From positions 62,001 to 126,000 of the forward strand of contig JADFAL010000029.1 in assembly GCA_015665275.1 (NCBI GenBank): DNA of 64,000 nt, in the 5' to 3' direction. Source of the stretch: Flavobacteriales bacterium. GTDB lineage: Bacteria; Bacteroidota; Bacteroidia; Flavobacteriales_D; Crocinitomicaceae. This document shows, in pieces, positions 55,885 to 62,682 of the stretch (its first letter is position 1; each line of letters begins with the position of its first letter). Position numbers and translations under genes: made by a program. The notes under the pieces were generated by a model. The model searched no databases. It was not told the origin of the DNA and saw only the letters and a list, made by a program, of their open reading frames with translations.

Positions 55885-56865
55885 TTAATTTTTTATGATA
55901 AATCGAAATTTATCTGAGTTATAGCTTGAGTTAAAACTGATGATATATGCGCCATCTGGAAGTTCTTTCCGAATGAAGTAGTTTCCTTCGCTGGGTTGAT
56001 CATCTGTTTCGAGAACAACGCGTCCGCTGGCGTCTGTGACAGTAATTGCCACCTTTTCCTGCGATGCCAAGTTGTAATAAATTGTTGGGGCATACGGCAG
56101 TGTATAGTCCGCATAAATATTGGATTCCTGTTCCTCCCACTCTTCAACTGAAAGTGGATTGTCCAATGTAAAAACAGTCTCTGGATTGGTATTCTCCCCT
56201 ACTTTCTTGTTTTCATGAAGTCCATCGTGGGCTACACCGACGTAGCGCAATTCAATATCGTTCAGCCAATCGGCAATATTTACAAAAAGCTCCAATGTGA
56301 CCTCATTTCCAGACAAATTAAATCCTGTGAAACCATTTACTGGAGTCAGCAAATGATTGCCCATTCCATGTAAGGAGAAATTTAAATCTGGAACACCGTC
56401 GTTGTCACTATCCACTTTGCCATCTATGGTCCAGAAGAAATATCCGTCGGGCCAACTCCAGTCCATAGAAGGGTTTTGTGCAGCAAGCGGATGTCCTGCA
56501 GGCCAAGCACTTGTATTCATCTCATTTCTGATGGAGTCAACCCCCAAGTCGAAGGAAATACCTTCAAGATTGGTGAAGTTCTCTTGTCCGAGATCGTAGT
56601 CGGTAATATTTCCACTCCCCAAAACATATGTGTCAGGCATTGCCATTGTTTGTCCGCCGTCGTGGGTAATTTCAAATCCGCTTAAAAAATATTGCACACG
56701 GCTGAATCGAACGGCTTGTCCATCCAAATCATACACCAGACCATATTGAAAGGGAGCCCCTTCGAACGTGTGATGCAATTTCAAATTGATGTCCGTTTGA
56801 GCGAACGCAGGAGTAAGACTGGCTAACACCAATCCCAAAATCCCATATTTCCACTGTTGCTTCAT
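55885..56865 (-). CDS. MbnP-like copper-binding protein with T9SS tail (copy 2)
   Basis: A 326-residue paralog of the previous gene, with a signal peptide ending PAFAQ. It keeps the blocks FEGAPFQYGLVYDLDGQAV, HPLAAQNPSMDWSWPDGYFFW and a DSDNDGVPD loop. Candidate modified Trp residues are W136, W138 and W145. The T9SS-like tail is almost the same (EGNYFIRKELPDG), so the duplication covered the full gene. Its ATG overlaps the multicopper oxidase stop as ATGA, placing it firmly in the copper operon. Confidence 0.85.
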   Translation of the reverse strand: MKQQWKYGILGLVLASLTPAFAQTDINLKLHHTFEGAPFQYGLVYDLDGQAVRFSRVQYFLSGFEITHDGGQTMAMPDTYVLGSGNITDYDLGQENFTNLEGISFDLGVDSIRNEMNTSAWPAGHPLAAQNPSMDWSWPDGYFFWTIDGKVDSDNDGVPDLNFSLHGMGNHLLTPVNGFTGFNLSGNEVTLELFVNIADWLNDIELRYVGVAHDGLHENKKVGENTNPETVFTLDNPLSVEEWEEQESNIYADYTLPYAPTIYYNLASQEKVAITVTDASGRVVLETDDQPSEGNYFIRKELPDGAYIISFNSSYNSDKFRFIIKN

Positions 56866-58145
56866 CGCTGAATTGTTATTTTGACGGACACATCTGATCG
56901 CTCTACATTTTTCAAAATATAGGATCCGACTGCAAGTCCGCTAACATTGTAATTATTATTTTCCGAAATCAAAGTTCCGATGGCTCGTCCAGAAAGATCC
57001 AAAGCGACCCATTCTCCTGAGAGTGGCAATTGTACTTCGTCGTTCGCTGGATTTGGATACACTAACTGATCCTCTGCGTCCAATTCGTCCAGTCCAATAA
57101 ATCCGGAAATGGTCAAGTCAACTTCCTGCGTATTCTCGAGAATTTGCGTGTTTAGGTTGACGTATCCTACTTGAATAACATCGGAGAATTCGGCATCTGC
57201 TTCCAATAACACACCAAATCGCTCTCCGGGATATACATCAACCGTATCGGAATTAAATGGGCTCGGCAAGGGTCGACCGTCTGACGCAATCACTTCTGCA
57301 TTCATTCCCGCTGGGAAAATAACGCGATTTGCATAGTAGCCAATGTTTGCCAAACGCATGTAAATCTTCTCACCTACAGTTCCGTTGATTGGTGCCATGT
57401 CTAACTGCGTTTCCGACATTCCATTGATTAAGAAATGTTGCGGATAATACGGTAGAATTGGGTCCATTGTACCCATTGGATCGTGCGGGTGATTGATTAT
57501 GGAATCATGATGCCAATTGGTGTCTACCTCCGACATCATCCATGCGTGTTCGCTATCGAATAGAAAGCCGTTTTCCCATGTTAGATTTGGATTGCTTTTC
57601 GGCTTAACAATGAGCATGCCGTACATTCCGGACTGAACGTGCAGGACAGAAGAAACGTGACAATGATAGATGTACGTTCCGGGATGCGGTGCCTTGAAGT
57701 AATAATTTCCGATACTATCATGCTCCACTTCAAATGACAGCATTGGTACGCCATCGTTTTGTTGATTTACATCTAAGCCGTGCAAATGAATCGTATGCGG
57801 TGCTCCTTGCGAAAGGTTCCACATGCTCAAATTCACGGAATCACCCTCCTCAAAAATTAAAGTTGGTGATGGCAAATCGATGGGAGCCGAAATGAGTTGC
57901 GTATAACCCATCAAGTGAATCAAGTTCCCGTCGTGCAATTCGAATTGTTCCTGAAAATCAATTTTAGAAATGAGTTGTAGAGACGTGTCGATTTGCCCGT
58001 AAGACGGGCTGCACAGCGTGAGTATGAGAGCGAGGGTTACATTTCGAGTTCCCTCAAACCAATGCGGCATCTTGACAATCTCGATGACATTTACCATGGA
58101 CAATTTGATCGCTTTAGCCATATTTCTTGTGCTTATTTTTCTCAT
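56862..58145 (-). CDS. Multicopper-oxidase-like protein with T9SS tail
   Basis: A 427-residue protein. A cupredoxin domain shows HTIHLH (117-122) and YIYHCHVSSVLHVQSGM, with Cys162, His169 and Met174 as probable type 1 copper ligands. A second cupredoxin-like part lacks the closing motif. The C-terminus is a T9SS tail (VYPNPANDEVQLPL ... GSYILKN). I start at ATG 58145, which forms an ATGA overlap with the upstream stop; this gives a 35-residue stretch before the signal-peptide core, so ATG 58070 (MPHWFEG) is a real alternative. It likely oxidises copper or another substrate at the cell surface. Confidence 0.85.
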   Translation of the reverse strand: MRKISTRNMAKAIKLSMVNVIEIVKMPHWFEGTRNVTLALILTLCSPSYGQIDTSLQLISKIDFQEQFELHDGNLIHLMGYTQLISAPIDLPSPTLIFEEGDSVNLSMWNLSQGAPHTIHLHGLDVNQQNDGVPMLSFEVEHDSIGNYYFKAPHPGTYIYHCHVSSVLHVQSGMYGMLIVKPKSNPNLTWENGFLFDSEHAWMMSEVDTNWHHDSIINHPHDPMGTMDPILPYYPQHFLINGMSETQLDMAPINGTVGEKIYMRLANIGYYANRVIFPAGMNAEVIASDGRPLPSPFNSDTVDVYPGERFGVLLEADAEFSDVIQVGYVNLNTQILENTQEVDLTISGFIGLDELDAEDQLVYPNPANDEVQLPLSGEWVALDLSGRAIGTLISENNNYNVSGLAVGSYILKNVERSDVSVKITIQR

Positions 58146-58996
58146 GGCGCAATCAATAATGTGGTGAACATTCCTTGTCCGTATTCTCCACCTCCGGTAG
58201 TACCAATCAAGTTGTGATCGTGCACGGGGTATTCTCCTGGTTGATCTGGAACCAATTCCAAAACCATCGTTTCTGAAGGGAAAATTGGCATGGAATCTTT
58301 TGACCAACCTACATGCGAAGGATTTTTTGAAGAATACACAATCGTTGCGTGGTATCCGTGCAAATGCATAGAATGAATGCTCTGACCTGTATTAGCCATA
58401 TAAATGTATATCGTGTCTCCGACATTTCCAACTACTCTAGCATCAGCATCATTGTTAATGTTCGGTGCACTCTTTCCGTTAATGGTAAAGTGGACCGGGT
58501 AGTACGTTGACCAGTCTGGAGATGACCCACCAAAAACTGTCGCATTATTACCCACCTGATGTTCCTTGATATTCCAATAGAACCCGGCGTTGGTAGTATT
58601 CTTTACCACCAACATCCCTGACAATCCTACGGATGCGTTGTCCGGAAAATTCATTGGATCATGAAAAATGAATACACCTTGGGAATTACAATCGTACAAA
58701 ACCTGCACAGAATCGCCTACGGGAATTGAAACGGTATTCGTCTCTCCCTGAATTCGAAATTCGTGAACTTCTGAATCAAAGTTAACCACCCATAAATCCA
58801 ATTGATCGCCCAAATCCGCAACAATTCTAGCATTGGTTGCCGTGTATGCATTGCTTTCGTTGAAAGTAGCGTACGGCAAAGACGTTCCATTATCAAAATG
58901 AATACTGTCTCGGAGAATATAGAGCGATGTATTTATGGTGGCTGCTTCTGCAGAAAGTCCATTCAGCAGGAAAAAAGCCAGAGCCCATCGAATCAT
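58142..58996 (-). CDS. Cupredoxin/multicopper-oxidase-like protein lacking the type 1 Cys
   Basis: A 284-residue secreted protein with signal MIRWALAFFLLNGLSAEA and two cupredoxin-like domains. The second has HSMHLHGYH (208-216) and YPVHDHN (257-262) ending GQGM. The first carries VHEFRI and FIFHDP. Where active oxidases have HCH, this has HDH, and no Cys occupies the blue-copper position in either domain. It may therefore bind copper without being an oxidase, or supply trinuclear-site His residues to its partner. It overlaps genes on both sides as ATGA. Confidence 0.8.
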   Translation of the reverse strand: MIRWALAFFLLNGLSAEAATINTSLYILRDSIHFDNGTSLPYATFNESNAYTATNARIVADLGDQLDLWVVNFDSEVHEFRIQGETNTVSIPVGDSVQVLYDCNSQGVFIFHDPMNFPDNASVGLSGMLVVKNTTNAGFYWNIKEHQVGNNATVFGGSSPDWSTYYPVHFTINGKSAPNINNDADARVVGNVGDTIYIYMANTGQSIHSMHLHGYHATIVYSSKNPSHVGWSKDSMPIFPSETMVLELVPDQPGEYPVHDHNLIGTTGGGEYGQGMFTTLLIAP

Positions 58997-59664
58997 AACT
59001 TCACAAAGCGTTTATCTACTGTTCCTACTTCACCCACTAGGCGTGCTGTGTAAACTCCTTTTGGAAGGTCTGCCACGTTGATCGTTTGTTGTGCATTTGT
59101 CAACTCAACGGCGCGTACAATTCTTCCTGTAGCATCCATGATTTGCGCTTGATTCAATTCGTAATCTGAATCGATTGTAAACTGATCTTGCACTGGGTTT
59201 GGTGCGATTGAAATTTCGCTTGCCATTAATTCTGGAGTGTTCAAAGTAGTATTCAACATCCATGTTGCCGTATCACCATCGTTCGGGAAGTTTACGTCAT
59301 AGACATACACTTGAAGCGTTGCAACTTCGTTACCGTTAAATGGGTTTACTGTTAAGCGAACCATTCCTTGTGTTGCACCATAAATTGGAAGCATAGTAGC
59401 TTGTGTTCCAACTGGAGAAATACTACCTAAGCATTGTCCGTAAATACACACCATACCGTCCCAAGATTGAGGAACGTCATTGTAAATTACTTCTATGGCA
59501 AGTGTCACCGAGTCATTTCCAACTGCGTTCAAATATAATGGATACTGAATTGTTTGGTTTTGTGCTAGATTGGTCTCAACCGTATTTGTGGTTTCCCATG
59601 TAAATGTTTGTGCGATTGCTGCACTACCAATAAGCGTGCATGCTGCTAGTAAAAGTGTTTTCAT
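58993..59664 (-). CDS. Secreted T9SS-tailed protein of the copper operon
   Basis: A 223-residue protein with a signal peptide (ending SAAIAQ). An N-terminal beta-sandwich-like part (about 20-135) has the Cys pair GMVCIYGQCLG. A T9SS type A sorting domain follows (IAPNPVQDQFTIDSDYELN ... GVYTARLVGEV). No family recognised; the Cys pair may be a disulfide or metal site. It overlaps the cupredoxin gene as ATGA and sits 11 bases after the HMA gene. Confidence 0.78.
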   Translation of the reverse strand: MKTLLLAACTLIGSAAIAQTFTWETTNTVETNLAQNQTIQYPLYLNAVGNDSVTLAIEVIYNDVPQSWDGMVCIYGQCLGSISPVGTQATMLPIYGATQGMVRLTVNPFNGNEVATLQVYVYDVNFPNDGDTATWMLNTTLNTPELMASEISIAPNPVQDQFTIDSDYELNQAQIMDATGRIVRAVELTNAQQTINVADLPKGVYTARLVGEVGTVDKRFVKL

Positions 59665-59675
59665 AATTCTTCGTT

Positions 59676-60020
59676 TTATTTTGTTTTTGGTCTTTCGTAT
59701 TTACAACAAGCGTGTAAGCTTTCATAAGCTTTTTCTGAGGCACGTACATCGTCCGTGTCATGTCCTATTGCTGCTGCATTTTGTTTGATTTGTGCGAGAG
59801 TGATTACAGAAGGATCGAACTTCACTGTGAGTTCTAAAGTTTCCAGTTCCCAATCGGCCCAGAGTACTCCTTCCAATTCATTGATTGCTTTTTCGATGCG
59901 CGTTTCACACATTCCGCATTCTCCGTATACCTTGAATGACGCGCGTTCTTTTTTGCCGCCTCCTGTAGTGAAACTTAGAGATATTATGGCCGCTAGGACC
60001 ACTATAGATTTGATTAACAT
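59676..60020 (-). CDS. Secreted HMA-domain copper-binding protein
   Basis: A 114-residue protein with a signal peptide (to about 18) and a heavy-metal-associated domain. The metal-binding loop is GECGMCETRIEKAI, with Cys35 and Cys38 as the CxxC pair. A second Cys pair (HACCKYER) lies near the C-terminus. An HMA domain outside the cytoplasm suggests a periplasmic Cu(I) carrier passing metal to the operon's other products. Its upstream neighbour is the HYC_CC_PP gene, 64 bases away. Confidence 0.88.
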   Translation of the reverse strand: MLIKSIVVLAAIISLSFTTGGGKKERASFKVYGECGMCETRIEKAINELEGVLWADWELETLELTVKFDPSVITLAQIKQNAAAIGHDTDDVRASEKAYESLHACCKYERPKTK

Positions 60021-60084
60021 TTTTCTTTCAATTTGTACAATTCGAATTCAGTTGCTTGCATTCCCAAATAGGGTTTACAAGGCA

Positions 60085-60564
60085 TCAAATGCGAAATACC
60101 TGAAAGAAAATTTGATAATTATGCCTTAAAATGACATCGGGCGGCCCCCTGAATGGAGGGTTTGAAATGGCAAAGTTATTCCAGCTAGATGCGAGGTATT
60201 CACCGTTGAATGCAAGGACTTTCTCAAGATCTACTTTTTGCAAATCTATGCTTGAAGTTTGCTGTTCGCTGTCGGTTTTGAAGACAACTTGATCGTTGTA
60301 ACAGCATTTACCTTTCTTGAATACTGGTTTTCCTTCTAATGCCTTCTCCTGTGCTATTTTTCTAACTTGACAGCAGGGAGGAAGTTTCTTTTCCTCTGCC
60401 TGAGTAGACTTCTTTTTGTGCATATTGCACGGTTTCGCCACGTCATAAACAGAGAATGTTTGTACCTCACCTTCACAATAATGTAGGTCCGCACCAAAGC
60501 AGGTTGAAGCCACTAGGATTGTGGTCACCCAAAAGAATACTAATGCTTTGGAGATAACTCGCAT
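60085..60564 (-). CDS. HYC_CC_PP family Cys-rich secreted protein
   Basis: A 159-residue protein with a signal peptide (to about CFGAD). It shows the three marks that name the family: HYC at 28-30, Cys-Cys pairs at 64-65 and 87-88, and PP in RGPPDVILRHNYQIF near the C-terminus. Further Cys and His residues give a likely metal-binding surface. Such proteins occur beside copper and TonB genes in Bacteroidota. First gene of the copper set. Function unproven. Confidence 0.82.
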   Translation of the reverse strand: MRVISKALVFFWVTTILVASTCFGADLHYCEGEVQTFSVYDVAKPCNMHKKKSTQAEEKKLPPCCQVRKIAQEKALEGKPVFKKGKCCYNDQVVFKTDSEQQTSSIDLQKVDLEKVLAFNGEYLASSWNNFAISNPPFRGPPDVILRHNYQIFFQVFRI

Positions 60565-60731
60565 AGAACTAAGATACGGAATGGATGGAACGAATGCAAT
60601 TTTATTGTGAGGGAGGCGTGGGATGCTAAGAGCGCTACTTCTTAATTAGAAAACTGTTATGAATGATAACGGTTCCGGGGGAGTTAGAATTTTCGGTTAA
60701 ACTATAGTCTCAGCTGCCCTTAAAAGCTCGT

Positions 60732-61693
60732 TCACCCCTCTTTGATCACTTTCGTGTGATAAATTGTCTCTTCTCCTTGTGTAAATTGGAAAAAGTATAT
60801 CGAGCTTGAGAATTGTTCAAGACTCATTTCACCCGTGAAAAAGTCACGAAACGTTTGAGCGTGTACGCATATTCCTTGCGAATTGTACACGCGCAGTTCT
60901 ACTTCTCCCTGAGACCAGTCAACCTGAGAAAGATCTACGTTTATTTGCTGATTTGCGGGGTTCGGGTAAATTGAAAGATTGAACTCGGAATTTCCAGTTC
61001 TGCTAAGCGATCTGAGGGGAGAATATTCAAAGCTGCCATCCAAATCGACCATTTTTAATCTATAGTAGGAAACCCCTTCTGAAGAAAATTTTGGTGTTAC
61101 ATCCGTATATGTATAGTTGAGTATAACTTGACTATTTCCGGCGGCATTAACGCGGCCCAAAACCTCCCAATTTATGCCATCCGTAGTCTCTTCAATATTG
61201 ACGTAATCGCTATTAACCTCTGAAGCAGTGACCCATTTTAAGTTCGCTGCACCTTCCTCGGTTTCCCGAACTTCAAACGCAATGAGTTCCGTGGGCAAGT
61301 TAGTATTGCCGGGAGTAAGTGGAACAGGAGACTGATAAAGTCCACCGGAGGCGAAGGCCATATAAAATTGGAAACTGAAGTCGCAACTGGTCAATCCCGT
61401 AATTGTTTACGTATATGGACTTGGACCACTCATGGTAACAAACACTCCTCCTCCCAAATGAAGTTGAGGCGCTAAGCCGGTAGGCTCTGCGGTAGTGTAT
61501 TCAACGGTTACAACGGCCGCAGTGGCAGGTGAGCCACAGACAATCGAATAGTCAAATGTAAATTGATTGGAACTCCCATGAGTTATACTTCCGTTAGCAG
61601 CTTGAGCTTGGACTTGTTGGCTGCCGCAGAGTATTAAAAACGCTGAAAATAGGAGCGCTTGGCATCCTTTAATAGGTTTACTATTCTAATCAT
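60732..61693 (-). pseudogene. Disrupted T9SS-tailed secreted protein gene
   Basis: The track ORF 60732-61394 (220 aa, TTG start) holds a fibronectin-like repeat (LPTELIAFEVRETEEGAANLKW, YYRLKMVDLDG) and a T9SS tail (IYPNPANQQINV). It has no signal peptide. Upstream in the same frame, after a TAA at 61407-61409, more coding sequence continues (AQAANGSITHGSSNQFTFDY, LGGGVFVTMSGPSPYT) back to a signal-peptide-like core (LLFSAFLILCGSQQVQAQ). That core is out of frame with the only plausible ATG (61693) by one base at an AAA run. A nonsense codon and a frameshift make this a pseudogene of about 320 codons. Confidence 0.8.
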
Positions 61694-61930
61694 GGTTTCC
61701 ATTATTTTATGAATTAAACTCTCGATAGCATTAAACGATGAGGCGCTAACTTGCTGATTCACTGGTTAATTTTTCGGAAGATAGGGAATATAAGCTAATT
61801 GTACTAATCACAATAAGACTAATTTATTTAATGCTCAGTATTAACAGAAGGGAAGCAACCGTTAATTAGTACAAAATGGATGAATAGGGCAATCCGTTGG
61901 ACAATTTTATCATTATCTATTTGGGAAGGT

Positions 61931-62055
61931 GGGTTACATGTGTACTTCATGGTTTGGTTCACTTCGAGAACCTCAGCGTACCAACTCTGATTCGGCTCTA
62001 GCGGTTGTAGGTTAGACTTGAAAAGCACCGACTGGAGGGAGGTAATCCTGCCGGT
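61931..62055 (+). repeat. Decayed copy of the tRNA-Arg region
   Basis: Bases 61931-61998 match 62203-62270 with about six differences and no gaps. The match then jumps from the tRNA's first GGCTC to the same word in its anticodon arm, leaving TCGGCTCTAGCGGTTGTAGG and then GGTTAGA. The T-arm is interrupted by about 27 bases before TAATCCTGCCGG. The acceptor, D and anticodon 5' parts are missing, so no tRNA can be made. Repeat R1 lies inside at 61960-61982. Confidence 0.8.
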
Positions 62056-62231
62056 GATACGGAAGTTTCCAAATAGACTTTTCTGGAACTCTTGAGAACA
62101 TTGGTTTACTCTCGGATTGCCACATTTTTGTTTGTTCGGATGGGGCGGAATTTGGGAGAATTTCGCTCAAAAACCACTCTCCTCTTGCCTATTCGAGAAT
62201 GTGGGTTAAATTTGCACTTCATGGTTTGGCT

Positions 62232-62254
62232 CACTTCGAGAACCTCAGCGTACC
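62232..62254 (+). repeat. Dispersed repeat R1 upstream of tRNA-Arg
   Basis: CACTTCGAGAACCTCAGCGT, identical to the copy at 61960 in the decayed duplicate, 12 bases before the tRNA. Confidence 0.6.
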
Positions 62255-62265
62255 AAACCTGATTC

Positions 62266-62339
62266 GGCTCCGTAGCTCAGCTGTATAGAGCACTGGATTT
62301 CGGCTCCAGCGGTCGCAGGTTAGAATCCTGCCGGGGTCA
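62266..62339 (+). tRNA. tRNA-Arg (anticodon TCG)
   Basis: A full cloverleaf of 74 bases: acceptor GGCTCCG/CGGGGTC, D stem GCTC/GAGC, anticodon stem CTGGA/TCCAG with loop TTTCGGC (anticodon TCG), T stem GCAGG/CCTGC, discriminator A. CCA is not encoded. Two normally invariant bases are changed together: G19 is T and C56 is A (T loop TTAGAAT instead of TTCGAAT). These two bases pair in the tRNA elbow, so the change keeps a Watson-Crick pair. Reads CGA and probably other CGN codons. Confidence 0.88.
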
Positions 62340-62348
62340 CTTATTAAG

Positions 62349-62385
62349 AACCCAATCAATTGTATTTCAAATGGTTGGGTTTTTT
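62349..62385 (+). terminator. Terminator after tRNA-Arg
   Basis: AACCCAATCA pairs with TGGTTGGGTT (one G-T pair) across a 13-base loop, followed by a T-run. It lies 9 bases after the tRNA. Confidence 0.85.
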
Positions 62386-62449
62386 CTTTCCCCACTATTT
62401 CCCCACAATTACTGTTTGACGAGGTTTTCACATTCACAAATGAAAATCT

Positions 62450-62680
62450 ATGAAAGACCCGAAAGAATGCGAAAAATTACTGGAGTTGTCGGATGCTATG
62501 ATCCAAGTGCAGGGAATAATTCTCGTTGAACACGGTTTGCGTTTACTTCAATGGAACAACGCAAAAGAATTACAAAATCATTTTGAGGTACTGGAAAATA
62601 CCTTGGACGAGATTATCAAAGAATGTACCCAAGAACCAACAACCGATTCTTTGTACCGGGAATTGGGCGGCGAACGGTAG
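62450..62680 (+). CDS. Small hypothetical protein next to hsdR
   Basis: A 76-residue acidic, helical protein (KECEKLLELSDAMIQVQGIIL, then NHFEVLENTLDEIIKEC) with no signal peptide or membrane helix. It ends 2 bases from the convergent hsdR stop. I recognise no family. It lies between a tRNA terminator and a restriction gene, so it may belong to an accessory island. Short length lowers confidence, but the ATG and helical heptad pattern look real. Confidence 0.6.
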   Translation: MKDPKECEKLLELSDAMIQVQGIILVEHGLRLLQWNNAKELQNHFEVLENTLDEIIKECTQEPTTDSLYRELGGER

Positions 62681-62682
62681 AA

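Larger units (their letters stand above)
61694..62265. other. Long intergenic region with a decayed tRNA-region duplicate
   Basis: No protein gene is supported in these roughly 570 bases. It contains a decayed duplicate of the tRNA-Arg region (61931-62055) and the upstream flank of the intact tRNA (from 62203), each with an R1 repeat. Stretch 61700-61920 shows nothing recognisable. Confidence 0.55.

Noticed and set aside
54894-56865. A methanobactin biosynthesis cluster
   Set aside because: MbnP- and MbnH-like genes are present, but no MbnA-like precursor peptide, MbnB or MbnC gene was seen in the window. This is a copper locus without methanobactin genes.
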